Assembly: GCA_910587895.1 (NCBI GenBank) | Contig: CAJUOE010000161.1 | Coordinates: forward strand, 1-50,772 | DNA: 50,772 nt | Reading direction: 5' to 3' | Origin: an uncultured Lachnospiraceae bacterium | Lineage (GTDB): Bacteria; Bacillota; Clostridia; Lachnospirales; Lachnospiraceae | Shown: in pieces, positions 15,935 through 25,600 of the stretch | Layout: every line of letters starts with the position of its first letter | How positions within the stretch are numbered: position 1 is the first letter of the stretch | Notes under the pieces: generated by a model | Databases searched by the model: none | Seen by the model: only the letters and a program-made list of their open reading frames with translations | What the model was told of the DNA's origin: nothing | Position numbers and translations under genes: made by a program

Positions 15935-17218
15935 TAACACACGCCGCACGGTCACAATATTGCGGTAGGTAGCGCTGTCATACGCCACGATTCCATACGC
16001 CGTTCCTTTCGCATGGACAATCTGTCCATTTCCCATATAAATTGCCACATGGCCTGCATAACAAATCAAATCCCCCGCTTTTGCGTTGGCATAACTGACC
16101 TCTTTTCCCACAGAACGCTGAGAATACGAATAACTGGGGATGCTGATTCCAAAATGCGCATACACATAACTCGTAAATCCACTGCAATCCGCTCCGGTAT
16201 TGGGATCTTTACCACCCCATACATATGGATTGCCCACAAATCCCAGCGCATACTGCACAACCGCATTTCCGCTGACGCCGGTAGAAAAGGGCGGGTTCTT
16301 GTCTCCACCGCCTCCGGTACTTCCTCCGCCGGAGCTGTCCCCATTGCCGGAATTGCCGCCGGAGCTGCCGCCGTTGCCGGAATTACTGGAATTGCTTCCA
16401 GTATTCGCGCGCTGCTCGCGCTCCCTGCGCGCCAGCTCTTCACGCTCCCTTTCCTGGCGTGCCCTCTCCTCCTGCTCCTGGCGCTCGCGCTCAATGCGTG
16501 CATTTTCTTCTGCAATAATTGTCTCCTGCGCATTAATGGTATCCTGATACTGCGCTGCCAGTTCCTGCGCCTGCGCCAGCATTTCACCAAAATTAGCTAC
16601 CTCGCCCTGCTTGCGGTCGATCATGGCACGATAATCCGCCTCGGCAACCTGAAATTCCGCCTGTTTCTGCTCCAGGGCTACAATCTCCTGTTTCTGCTGC
16701 TCCGTCAGCGCCGCCACCTGCTCCTTGGTAATCTTATACTCCGTCAGCAGGTTCCTGTCGTAATCGTAAACTTCATTGACATATTCCACGCGATTCAGAA
16801 GTTCCGCAATGCTCCTGGATTCCAGAATGCTGGTGAGCATGGCAGTATCGCCTTTTTCATACATAAAACGGATGCGGAGTTTCATCGCCTCGTACTGGTT
16901 TTTCTCATCCTTCTTTGCCTGTTCCAGCTCTTCTTCGGTCTGTGCCAGCTCATCCTGCTTGATGGCAAGCTCTTCCTCCAGCGTGGAGAGCTGTAAGATG
17001 ACATTCACAAGCTCCGCGTCCAGCGCATCAATCTCGGACTGAAGCTGCGCCTGCTCCTGTTCTATATTATCTATTTCATTCTGCTTGGATTTCAAATTAT
17101 CTTCTGCCTGCTGTTTCTTATTCTCAGCATCAGACTTCTTGTCCGCCAGGGCAACCGTAAACTGCGAAATTCCCATCACAAGTACCAGCATTACTGCAAT
17201 CAGCCTTCTTGATCTCAT
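15932..17218 (-). CDS. Secreted coiled-coil NlpC/P60 peptidoglycan hydrolase
   Basis: Cell-wall endopeptidase of the PcsB/CwlO type, probably cutting D-Glu-diaminopimelate bonds during growth or division. About 428 residues: Sec signal peptide ('LIAVMLVLVMGISQFTVALA'), long coiled coil ~30-270 rich in Glu/Gln/Lys, a Gly/Ser/Asn linker ~285-325, and the catalytic NlpC/P60 domain with Cys in 'GADCSGF' and His in 'AGHVAIYMGNG'. The start at 17218 is set by GGAGAGGAG; a longer in-frame ATG at 17284 lies within the promoter. CwlO-type enzymes are usually regulated by FtsEX through the coiled coil; no FtsEX gene is present here. Confidence 0.92.
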   Translation of the reverse strand: MRSRRLIAVMLVLVMGISQFTVALADKKSDAENKKQQAEDNLKSKQNEIDNIEQEQAQLQSEIDALDAELVNVILQLSTLEEELAIKQDELAQTEEELEQAKKDEKNQYEAMKLRIRFMYEKGDTAMLTSILESRSIAELLNRVEYVNEVYDYDRNLLTEYKITKEQVAALTEQQKQEIVALEQKQAEFQVAEADYRAMIDRKQGEVANFGEMLAQAQELAAQYQDTINAQETIIAEENARIERERQEQEERARQEREREELARREREQRANTGSNSSNSGNGGSSGGNSGNGDSSGGGSTGGGGDKNPPFSTGVSGNAVVQYALGFVGNPYVWGGKDPNTGADCSGFTSYVYAHFGISIPSYSYSQRSVGKEVSYANAKAGDLICYAGHVAIYMGNGQIVHAKGTAYGIVAYDSATYRNIVTVRRVL

Positions 17219-17255
17219 ACGTGTCTCCTCTCCAATAGTTTGTATACATAACGTG

Positions 17256-17284
17256 ATTATAACATCATATTCCATGTACCGCAA
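17256..17284 (-). promoter_or_regulatory. Sigma-A promoter of NlpC/P60 gene
   Basis: TTGCGG (17284-17279), 17-bp spacer, TATAAT (17261-17256) on the minus strand, 38 nt before the start codon. It probably drives NlpC/P60-repeat-yqeY-cca-CotS-like-repeat-lipoprotein, since no terminator is seen within that run. Confidence 0.75.
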
Positions 17285-17312
17285 CCAAGGCTGCGAAAAG
17301 CATATTTGTTCT

Positions 17313-18146
17313 TTAAATGATATGATATTCTTTATAAAGTTTTTGGAGATATTGGTTGTCGGCCTTTATTTTGGTAATATCCTCAAAACGTCCATCTTTA
17401 ATTAAATTTTCTACTAACAAAAGCATGGATTCTTCCCCAATTTTTTTCCCAATTCTCTGATTCTCCTGATCCCGCATCAATAATGTCATATACTCATGTC
17501 TCCATTCCCTATTCCTTTTTGCTTTCCTTACAGCCTCTTCCAATTTTTCCACATAGGCATCCTCGGTTTTCTTTCCTGCGACAAAATCCAGAAATGCTTT
17601 TAATTCCATGTTTACGTCATCCATTGTTCCTTTCGCATTCAAGAATATCTTAACCGTCTCATCTCCCATAGATACGCTGCTATCTTCTTTGCAGATATTT
17701 TCAAAGGTGTAAATGTGTCGTCCCTTTCCAAATACATCAAAGGAACAGATAAAGATGACATAGATCTTATTTAACTCATTATAATACTGCCCTTTGTCAA
17801 TCATCTGCAAATCAATCATACTTTGATAATAACGACTCCTCTTTGGCAATTCCTTTGTATCACTCACCTGCATTTCAATGTCATAGACAATTTCTTTGTC
17901 ATCCTTTATATATACATCCAGCCTGACACTCCTTGCGTCCATATCAGGCTTAATGCTCTTTTGCAATTGTGGATATTCAATATGGTCTATCTCCAAGTCT
18001 GGCAATATTCTTTGTAATAATTCCATACACAACTCTGGATTCTGCATAACTTTCCCAAACAGGAAATCATTGGATATGCCTAACTCTTCCCAGCTTTTTA
18101 TTGCCATACCATATTCTTCAGCCTGCACCACTTTCATATTCTCCAT
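17313..18146 (-). CDS. Rpn-family PD-(D/E)XK nuclease / putative transposase
   Basis: Member of the recombination-promoting nuclease family, widespread in Lachnospiraceae in many copies and linked to RecA-independent recombination and phage-related conflict. About 277 residues. The nuclease core is 'VRLDVYIKDDKEIVYDIEMQV' (Asp then Glu-x-Gln), after the family opening 'NDFLFGKVMQNPELCMELLQRILPDLEID'. A helical C-terminus follows. The promoter occupies the first codons of a longer frame, so the start must be downstream. I give 18146; 18137, preceded by GGAG, is equally possible. No terminal inverted repeats or target duplication are seen, so it is not marked as an insertion sequence. Confidence 0.85.
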   Translation of the reverse strand: MENMKVVQAEEYGMAIKSWEELGISNDFLFGKVMQNPELCMELLQRILPDLEIDHIEYPQLQKSIKPDMDARSVRLDVYIKDDKEIVYDIEMQVSDTKELPKRSRYYQSMIDLQMIDKGQYYNELNKIYVIFICSFDVFGKGRHIYTFENICKEDSSVSMGDETVKIFLNAKGTMDDVNMELKAFLDFVAGKKTEDAYVEKLEEAVRKAKRNREWRHEYMTLLMRDQENQRIGKKIGEESMLLLVENLIKDGRFEDITKIKADNQYLQKLYKEYHII

Positions 18147-18216
18147 TCTTTTCTTTGATTTTCTTCCATTCCTCCTGATGAAGCATTCTGTATGTCCTAA
18201 ATTCTTGTTTTTCTTA

Positions 18217-18245
18217 ATTATACACAGTCTCACCAAAGATTACAA
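18217..18245 (-). promoter_or_regulatory. Sigma-A promoter of the Rpn-family gene
   Basis: TTGTAA (18245-18240), 17-bp spacer, TATAAT (18222-18217) on the minus strand. AGGAGG at about 18170 is followed almost at once by an out-of-frame ATG with an 11-codon frame whose stop overlaps the ATG at 18137. Confidence 0.78.
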
Positions 18246-18279
18246 TAAGCAAAAACTTTCCACTTTACAACTTCTGTAA

Positions 18280-18332
18280 AACAATGCAAAACAGCTCCCC
18301 AGTGCAGACCACACCTGCACCGAAAAGCTGTT
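18280..18332 (-). terminator. Likely terminator after the giant GH43 gene
   Basis: Outer stem AACAGCT/AGCTGTT (18290-18296, 18326-18332) encloses an inner stem GTGCAG/CTGCAC (18302-18307, 18315-18320). On the minus strand it is followed by TTTTGCATTGTTTT, a broken U-tract. It lies 21 nt past the stop codon. Confidence 0.65.
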
Positions 18333-18353
18333 CTCTTCAGTTTCTTTCTATTA

Positions 18354-21300
18354 TTACTTCACCGTAATCTTAAGTTTGGCGCTCTTCTTGCCGCACTTGA
18401 CGGTAATCGTCGCCGTACCTTTCTTCTTCGCTGTCACAACACCGAATTTGTCCACAGAAACGGCGCTTTTCTTAGAGCTCTTATAAGTCACGGCGTCCGT
18501 GGTCTTCTTGGTCATAGACTTAATTGCCACCGTGTAGGTCTTGCCCTTCTTCAGGGTCTTCTTCGTTGCCTTCAGCTTGAGAACTTTGTTCTTCACCTGT
18601 TTCTTGGAAACCTTCACGGTAATCGTCGCTTTCTTCGCGGTGTTTGCCTGAGACGTTACCGTAATCTTCGCCGTTCCGACGCCCTTCGCCTTGACAACGC
18701 CTTTGTTATCCACCGCTGCAACTTTCGCTTTCGAAGAAGTCCACTTTACAGCCTTGTCAAAACTTCCGGTTCCGGTTACTACAGAAGACAACGTAACCTT
18801 GCCGCCTTTCTTCAGGTAAACTGTCGTAACGCCCGGTTTCTGGTTTGCGGCTTTTACGGATACCTTCTTTACCTCGCCGGTCGGCTGGTTTGCACCCGGG
18901 TCTCCGCCCGGATTTCCGCCTGGGGTTCCTCCTGGTCCTCCTGGGGTTCCTCCCTCACCCGGACCTGGAATTGTAACATCACCGTCTGAGAATACTCCGC
19001 CGCTCACAGGGGCATTCGGGTCAGGCTGCGCAGATTCCTCCGGTTTCTGGATGCCGGCAGCAGAAAGCCCCATGATTGCCATCTCATCCAGTGTGCTGTT
19101 ATAAATCTTCAAATCATCCAGCGCACCCTCAAAGTATGCATCCCATGCATTGGTTCCAAAATACACGGCAGCACCGGTCTGCTCCATAATACCGCTGACT
19201 ATTGAGCCATCTCCTTTTAATACGCCGTCAACATATAATTTTGCTTTGTCGCCCGCAACTGCCAGAATCACAAGCTGCCATTTATCCTTTTTATAACCAA
19301 TCGTACCCGCATTATCTACATACCCTCCATGATTCGACCATATTGCCCTGCCAAACGAAAGATTCAGCCAGTATTCCGGACTGAAGGTTCCCGCCGTGAG
19401 CGTCGGATCATTGACTCCGTTTAGCTTATCCGGTTTCATCCAGTACGCAATTGTATAGTTATCGCCGATTCCCGCTGCATCGCAGAGTTTCAGGCCATAT
19501 GTTCCGCTAAGTTTGATTGCCTTTCCGCCGGTTGCGCCGTCCACATATTGGTATTCAGGGTTTTCAACGACCGACGGAACAGCCGCTTTTTTAACTGCAA
19601 TGGCTCCATCTGTTTCATCTTCAAATGCAAATGTTTTCATCGGCTCTGCAACATCCGATGCGGAATAATTTTTCTTGATAAACACGGTATACGTCACGCG
19701 TGGTTTCCGGTCAGCAGAATAAATACAAAGCGTAACCTTCGTATAGATACCGTCCAGTGTAACCGGTACTGTATGGGAAATATCAGCCATCATTCCATCT
19801 ACCGTAACAAATCCTTTTGCATCCTGCGTGGCAATAGATAAATTAACACTGTCTGTTGTAGCAGGAACCTCGTAATTATAGGTATATCCCTCTTTTGCCA
19901 ATACATTATTGTCTGCTTTGAGGGATGTAATATCATTTGCGGTACCTGTTCCTCCCGAAGAACCTGCAGAGGGCGGAACATTCAGATAGAAGTCTGCCCT
20001 GGCGTCACACTCCGCCAACGGTTTTACGACAAGACCTCCATTTCCATCCACGCTGAGATAATACCCTTCTTTGGCAACGCTCTCGAAGGAGACCGCCTTC
20101 TCAGCATCCGTCAGGCCTTTTACCGTGCGGAAAGTCTGCGCCTTGCCCATGGCCTCGTCAAATGTCGTAATCTCACTCGGCGTACCTTGCGGTTTCGTAT
20201 ATCCCTGCTTGATGAATCCATCACTGTAATTCCAGTCGTGCGCCAGCGTAATCGAATTATCATTATTCACCGTCATGTAAAGACCCGGCTTATTCTCGGA
20301 CTGGATGGACACATAAGATTTTTTCGACGGGTCTGCCTTGCCGTCTACAATCGCCCAGCTTGCGTCCAGTTTCTGCGGCTGGTAATAAGCGCCAACCTTT
20401 ACATCCAGATATGGATACGCGCCATCCGAGCCTGAGTTTACATAATTCTCATGGGAAATGGGCGCGCCGGTATTGCTGAACAGGTAATACGGCTTGTCCC
20501 CGGTAATGCCAATCGCTGTCTCCGGAATCGGCTGGATGCTGCCGTCTTCATTAAAATGCATCTCCGTAATACATGCCGTACGGCGGAATCCGCTTCCACC
20601 GCGCACGGATCCATTATGGTACACGAAATACGTCTTGCCCTTAAAGTCAAACACCGCCATATGGTTGGTATTCGAGGTAGCCGTCGGCGGCATGATAACC
20701 TTGCCCGTGCTAAACGTGCCATCCATCAGGTCATCAATCGTAGCGTATGCCATCTGCTCCCTCCAGTCATACGCATAGAAGTAATAGTACGGTCCTGTTG
20801 GCTTGCCATCTGCATCTTTGCGCCGGTAAATCCAGGGTGCCTCCGTAAATACGCCAAGATTGGCCACATTTTTCTCAATGACGTCCACGTCCTCGGAAGT
20901 CTTTCCGCTTGCCTGTGTGCCAAACGTAATCTTCCCATCATTATTCACGTCCTGAATGGAAATCATGTCCTCATTTAATTCGCACATAAACGCTTTTCCA
21001 TTTCCCCAGGAGAGGTATCGGTGTTCTGTGTTATCTACCGTCTCCACCCATACGGTGGGGTCGATATCATTCCAGTCACTGCTCTGTCCCGTAGTAAACG
21101 TACCCTTGACTAACGGCTTGCCAAGATCTACAAAATAAAGGCTTTTCGGATCATCATCCGGAATACTGATGGGGATGTCCTTTTCCTCGCAGTATGCCTT
21201 CTTCGCCTCCAGGCTGGACCAGCCGGTCGGCGTATCGGCAACCGCCACGCCGATAGACTGTTTTCCGGAAGAGGTAGCGTCCCAGGTACAATTATAAAAA

Positions 21301-21803
21301 TAATAAAATTTCTTCTTTATGTCCGGATCATAATGAGAAGTAATCTGTCCTGCCCAGGCGTCCGTACCGGTATTCGCCCAGGTGATGGATTCTTTATCCG
21401 CGCTCATGATCACGCCCTCATACGTCCAGTTCCTCAGATCCGTGCTCTTGTAACACTGCCACTCAAACATGTAATACCCGTCTGCAACCACATTCCCCTT
21501 ATTATCTACCTGCGTAAAGTCAATCGGGATATCGCGTCCCGTATAGAGGTATACGGTATCATCCTCCACCATCACAGACGGGTCTCCGCCATAAAGAACC
21601 GTGCCACGAAGTTCCTCCGAAACCTTATCGTTATCCGGATAAGTTGAGAGAATCGGATTCGACACCTGCGTCCTTGGAATCGTCGTCTCGACTGGTGTTG
21701 CCGTTGCTGCCTGCGCTACCGCTGCCGGTATAAATGCGTCCGCGATGGATGTCACCATAACGGCGGCCGTAAGCACAGCAGTTAAAAGTTTTTTCTTTGC
21801 CAT
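18354..21803 (-). CDS. Secreted multidomain GH43 arabinanase/xylosidase-type glycosidase
   Basis: Extracellular hemicellulase predicted to remove arabinose or xylose from plant polysaccharide. The 1149 residues comprise a signal peptide (to 'AAVAQAA', ~33) and a GH43 five-bladed propeller ~50-470 with the three acidic residues in 'GGDPSVMVEDD', 'NDIDPTVWVE' and 'FTEAPWIYRR'. An AbfB/CBM42-like arabinose-binding region follows (~470-625, 'SFESVAKEGYYLSVDGNGGLVV'), then a cadherin-like sandwich ~645-715, a LamG/concanavalin-like domain ~735-925, a Gly/Pro linker, and two Ig-like (BIG2) repeats ~985-1149. No LPXTG or SLH anchor is visible; the basic BIG2 tail may hold it to the wall. The start is preceded by GGAAGG. 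It is transcribed alone. Confidence 0.9.
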   Translation of the reverse strand: MAKKKLLTAVLTAAVMVTSIADAFIPAAVAQAATATPVETTIPRTQVSNPILSTYPDNDKVSEELRGTVLYGGDPSVMVEDDTVYLYTGRDIPIDFTQVDNKGNVVADGYYMFEWQCYKSTDLRNWTYEGVIMSADKESITWANTGTDAWAGQITSHYDPDIKKKFYYFYNCTWDATSSGKQSIGVAVADTPTGWSSLEAKKAYCEEKDIPISIPDDDPKSLYFVDLGKPLVKGTFTTGQSSDWNDIDPTVWVETVDNTEHRYLSWGNGKAFMCELNEDMISIQDVNNDGKITFGTQASGKTSEDVDVIEKNVANLGVFTEAPWIYRRKDADGKPTGPYYYFYAYDWREQMAYATIDDLMDGTFSTGKVIMPPTATSNTNHMAVFDFKGKTYFVYHNGSVRGGSGFRRTACITEMHFNEDGSIQPIPETAIGITGDKPYYLFSNTGAPISHENYVNSGSDGAYPYLDVKVGAYYQPQKLDASWAIVDGKADPSKKSYVSIQSENKPGLYMTVNNDNSITLAHDWNYSDGFIKQGYTKPQGTPSEITTFDEAMGKAQTFRTVKGLTDAEKAVSFESVAKEGYYLSVDGNGGLVVKPLAECDARADFYLNVPPSAGSSGGTGTANDITSLKADNNVLAKEGYTYNYEVPATTDSVNLSIATQDAKGFVTVDGMMADISHTVPVTLDGIYTKVTLCIYSADRKPRVTYTVFIKKNYSASDVAEPMKTFAFEDETDGAIAVKKAAVPSVVENPEYQYVDGATGGKAIKLSGTYGLKLCDAAGIGDNYTIAYWMKPDKLNGVNDPTLTAGTFSPEYWLNLSFGRAIWSNHGGYVDNAGTIGYKKDKWQLVILAVAGDKAKLYVDGVLKGDGSIVSGIMEQTGAAVYFGTNAWDAYFEGALDDLKIYNSTLDEMAIMGLSAAGIQKPEESAQPDPNAPVSGGVFSDGDVTIPGPGEGGTPGGPGGTPGGNPGGDPGANQPTGEVKKVSVKAANQKPGVTTVYLKKGGKVTLSSVVTGTGSFDKAVKWTSSKAKVAAVDNKGVVKAKGVGTAKITVTSQANTAKKATITVKVSKKQVKNKVLKLKATKKTLKKGKTYTVAIKSMTKKTTDAVTYKSSKKSAVSVDKFGVVTAKKKGTATITVKCGKKSAKLKITVK

Positions 21804-21838
21804 ATTGTTTCCTTCCTTCCATATGTAATAAATACACG

Positions 21839-21900
21839 TTGCCTAATACTAATACTAATATTTATTATATGGCAAAGAAAAAAGCAACCACTTTCAAAAT
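21839..21900 (-). promoter_or_regulatory. Promoter region of the giant GH43 gene with hexamer repeats
   Basis: The minus strand carries TATAAT (about 21872-21867) without a recognisable -35 at 17 bp, followed by three tandem copies of a TATTAG-type hexamer before the leader. Lack of a -35 suggests an activator. The regulator is not identified here. Confidence 0.45.
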
Positions 21901-21916
21901 TTAAAACATCCGGCAC

Positions 21917-21951
21917 AAAAAACGAAAGAAGCGCTGATTGACCAGCGCTTC
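21917..21951 (-). terminator. Rho-independent terminator of the four-gene cassette
   Basis: A perfect 9-bp stem GAAGCGCTG/CAGCGCTTC (21928-21936, 21943-21951) with a 6-nt loop is followed on the minus strand by TTTCGTTTTTTG. It lies 10 nt after the last cassette gene and before the GH43 promoter region, so the cassette is a self-contained unit. Confidence 0.9.
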
Positions 21952-21961
21952 CCCAAAGACC

Positions 21962-22363
21962 TCACCGTGCAAGCAAAGCATTGACAAACACAAGATAACA
22001 GGCAAAATCGCCGATTCTTTTGCGGCAGCCTGGATTTTCCTGCTCATCTCCAAGCACATCCCTCCAGCCGGCAGGTTTCCCCTGCATTTTTAAAAACCTT
22101 GCAAGCTGATTGCATTTGACTATCACTGAGTTATGGCAGGAGGTTCGGGAAGGATCCTTATCCAACTTCTCCTCCCGGCTCCACAGACGCCAATTTGCAC
22201 GGAAATCCGCATACCTGGTTGCTGCCTGTATCAGCTCGTCATACAGTTCCAGGGCATCTTCATCATTTCCAATCTCAGCTGCCAGTTCCATATGCAGTTT
22301 CGACATCTCCTCCGCCGTCAGGCTTTGTGGCATTTGCAGGTACTCTTCGTAAACATCCACCAT
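21962..22363 (-). CDS. Small DUF3232-like protein, last gene of the cassette
   Basis: 133 residues, soluble and helical in pattern, function unknown. The C-terminal half has conserved-looking blocks: 'RANWRLWSREEKLDKDPSRTSCHNSVI', 'NQLARFLKMQGKPAGWRDVLG' and 'RIGDFACYLVFVNALLAR'. These resemble my recollection of DUF3232 proteins, often found as small stand-alone genes in clostridia; I cannot confirm the match. Its ATG overlaps the RyR gene stop (TGATG) and GGGAGGA stands 6-7 nt before it, so it is made together with that protein. It might be a regulatory or protective partner of the cassette; that is inference from position only. Confidence 0.65.
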   Translation of the reverse strand: MVDVYEEYLQMPQSLTAEEMSKLHMELAAEIGNDEDALELYDELIQAATRYADFRANWRLWSREEKLDKDPSRTSCHNSVIVKCNQLARFLKMQGKPAGWRDVLGDEQENPGCRKRIGDFACYLVFVNALLAR

Positions 22364-22650
22364 CAGTCATCCTCCCTTTCTATCCTGTATCCCATCTTAA
22401 TTATCATCTTCAATGTTTCCAGCGCCGTGTTCCTGTCATACTGTTTCTCCTCCTCCGGCAGCTCCATATAGGGAATAAGCTGCGGCGTCTTCTTCTTTTC
22501 CACGTCCTTTACCTCCCCATAGGTCCAGCCCTCGGCGATTCTGCCCATTGCCCACACGTCATGCACATTTTCTGCCAGCTGCTCTGTCAAAGCAAGCAGC
22601 TTTGCCGGAAGCGTGACGTTGCTTGTATCAATTGGTTTTGGTTCGTACAT
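22363..22650 (-). CDS. Stand-alone RyR-domain protein
   Basis: About 95 residues consisting of a single RyR (ryanodine receptor repeat) domain. Characteristic blocks are 'ENVHDVWA' (27-34), 'GWTYG' (41-45), 'PQLIPYMELPEEEK' (~56-69) and 'YDR' (71-73), with 'LETLKMIIKMGY' at the C-terminus. Prokaryotic RyR domains are thought to act as ligand sensors in nucleotide-signalling conflict systems, often near TIR-like or Rossmann proteins. The start at 22650 is set by AAAAGGAGC 8 nt upstream; an in-frame ATG at 22689 overlaps the preceding gene and has no such site. It is the third gene of the cassette and shares TGATG with the fourth. Confidence 0.85.
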   Translation of the reverse strand: MYEPKPIDTSNVTLPAKLLALTEQLAENVHDVWAMGRIAEGWTYGEVKDVEKKKTPQLIPYMELPEEEKQYDRNTALETLKMIIKMGYRIEREDD

Positions 22651-22685
22651 ACCTGCGCTCCTTTTCATGCCTGGTTTATCGTTCC

Positions 22686-25600
22686 TCAATCCCCCGCCAC
22701 ATAAGTCCCATTGACTATTCTCAGCAGCGTCTCGTCAATATGTTCAATTTCTTCCCGCTTTCGCACCGTAATAATATTCAGTTTCTTCCCGCGCTCCTCC
22801 TGGTTTTTGTTCAGTTTTGCCGTGTCATGGTAACTCTTTTCCTGGGTCTCCTGCAGCATCACCATAATCACATTGATACCAAACTGTTCCGCCAGCACCT
22901 TCAATTTATAGTAATAATCCTGTTCCATCATCTTCACAGCCTTGCATTCCACAAAAACGGTCCGGAACCCTTTGGTGAGAATGCAGTCAAATTCGTTCTT
23001 ATTCTCCGGATTATCCTCCCATTCAATCTCGAAACCGCTCATGACATCGTCAAACAGCCCGGATTCCCTGACTTTATGGTACAAATATACTTCGAGCATC
23101 CTGCCTCCTTTGGTCAGGAGCTCTTTTATCTGCCTTGTGGCATATGTGAAACTAAGGCTTATGTTATTGCCATTCTTTTCCCCAACTTCCAGGTTGATGA
23201 CATATCCCAGTTTCTGGAAAAACCTCAATAAATCCCTGCATTTCCCGCTGTAGTCTTCCATGGAAACGCCGGAAACCTGCAGATTATCAAAGACAACCTT
23301 CACGGCATGTTCCTTTGTATTGAGAAACACATCTATGGCGTCCGGATCCATCAGGGCGTAGGTATTTGCAAACAGCCTGTCATATTCTTTGCCGCTGCCG
23401 CACCTGTCCACGATGACAATTTTACAGGAATCCGTCGTATAACGGTTCACCCTGCTGCCCTCTTCCACGAACTTATTTTCTTTCAGAAATTCTATCACCC
23501 TGGCCGCGCTTCTTTGGCAGGAAAACGGAAGGATATACTGATATTCCTGCTCTTTTTGGCCATTATCTTTGCGCTTAAAGGATGCGATCATATCGTATTT
23601 CTCCGCATAATCCCCCAAATATCTGCAAAGCGCTTTCCAAGTTCCCGGATTCTTGCTATATTCCTCCCACAATTCCTGGTACTCTGCAAAAAACTCCGGC
23701 TGTCTGCTGATCCTGCTGCCACAACGCCGCAGGGACACCATATCCGCTACCGTAAGGTAAGGAGATTTGCTGATATAGCCAAGCAAATCGCACCGGGACA
23801 GGGAACGGAACTTCATGGCGGCGAAATCAAACCGGAAGTTGGGAAATCTCCGGTAAATTCCTGCCCCTTCCATGAGAGCCGAAAGCGCGGTCTTATTGCG
23901 CTCCAGCACAAATGCCTTTCTCCGTTTCTTCCTCCCTGCCAGATATTCTTCCAGCATTGCAGGCATTTCTTCTTCTGTAGGCGCAGCGATATATTTCACC
24001 TGCTTTATCCTTTTGTACTGTCCTTCTACGCTCCCCAGGACTTGATATACACAGGGCAACAGCCCTTCTGCAAGCGCAATCACAAATTCCACATTCGCCC
24101 GCACCTGTTTGCGGTCCAGATAAGCCATGACATAAGGTATCGTCTCCTTTATCCCCTGCACGTCGCTTTCTTCTTCCACCGCGCAAAGATACAGGATGCG
24201 TGCAGGATTGCTGATTGTGGCGGACGCTACATTCTGGAATATCTTCGAGTTATCGCTGCTTGACACAAAGGGGATCGCAAGATACAGGGAATTTGTATAC
24301 GTCAGCACAAAAGGAATATTTTCCACCAACGCCACGTCATCCAGTTTATAATCCCGGTATTCCATACTGGCCAGCACCGGATAGAATCTTGTTTCCAACG
24401 CCTTAATCTGCTCTTTTATGGATTTCCTGTCTATATCCGCCATGTTTTCTGCTGCCCGCAGCAAATTATTTTTCAGTCCCTTATAAAGCCAGACTTTACT
24501 GCTTCCACCGTTCCAGATATCTTTCAGGCATACAAACCACTCCTGGAAAGCGGTCAGCGCCTCCTGATCCTTTTCCGCCAAATCCCGGATAACGGCAAAA
24601 TTCCTGCTGTTGAGCAGATTCTCTTTCCTGATTCGCTGCGCTTCTTTCACAAACATCCTGTGCAGCCTTACCGACATACCGTCCAGTTCGTCCAGTTTAT
24701 TTAATTTGCCTTCTGAGGCCTTGTCCCAAAAATCAGGGTTTTTCTCATATTCAGCCGCAAGGTTCTGGTTGGGGCTGCTTGGCAGGATACACACATGGCG
24801 TTTTTTCCTCTCATCCTTCATGCCCCCGCTTAAGCAGTCCCGGAGGTTGGAAATCCGCCGCCATCCCTTGCATAGTTTCTCCGTCACCCATCTGCGGTGT
24901 TCCATCCATATCAGTTCATTTTTCAGCTCGGCACAGCCTTCCCCAGTCCCCAGCGCTTTCTCCTGAAATATTTTTGCCGCTTCTTCCAAACTGCCATGTT
25001 CCAGGTCGATGCCCGCATGGTAGAGCTTATACTTCAAAGACAGTACGTGCGACAAACAGGAGTAGTAATTGTAGGGCTTGCGGAATTCCGCGCGCACCTG
25101 CCGGTAATCTACATTCAGGCTTTTTTCCCAGATAAGGTGCGTATTGAACGCCATTCTCTCAAGCTCCGGATACAAGGGCAGTTTTCTGACGTCCGCATTG
25201 ACAAAGACCGGACACAGATTGTCCTTCTCCTCAGGCAGAGCGCTTTTTCCTGCCTGCACATAGCTTACCATACACTGCAGTTCCAGGCTGTCAACCACGC
25301 TTTTACAGGCTTTTGCCGCACTCTGGTTCAAGACATCCTCCCCCAGCGCAATAAATGCATAATGCGTATCGTAGTGCTCGCACATCACATGGTTTTCCAG
25401 GATATCCGCATTGGCTTTCTGGTTATCCCTCTCCAGCTTTGCCACCTCAAAAAGGATGGTTCCGTAGACGCCGCCAAAATCCGTTGGCGTGCCATCCTCC
25501 CCATTTACCTGTGCGCCGCCTGCATCCTCTTTGGCATCCTTGTCCACAATCTTATAAAAATCTGCCAATTCCGGCCGCCCTGCCAGATACCGCTCTTCAT

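Noticed and set aside
17313..18353. Complete insertion sequence around the Rpn-family gene
   Set aside because: No terminal inverted repeats or target duplication could be found; it has an ordinary promoter, so it is kept as a single gene.
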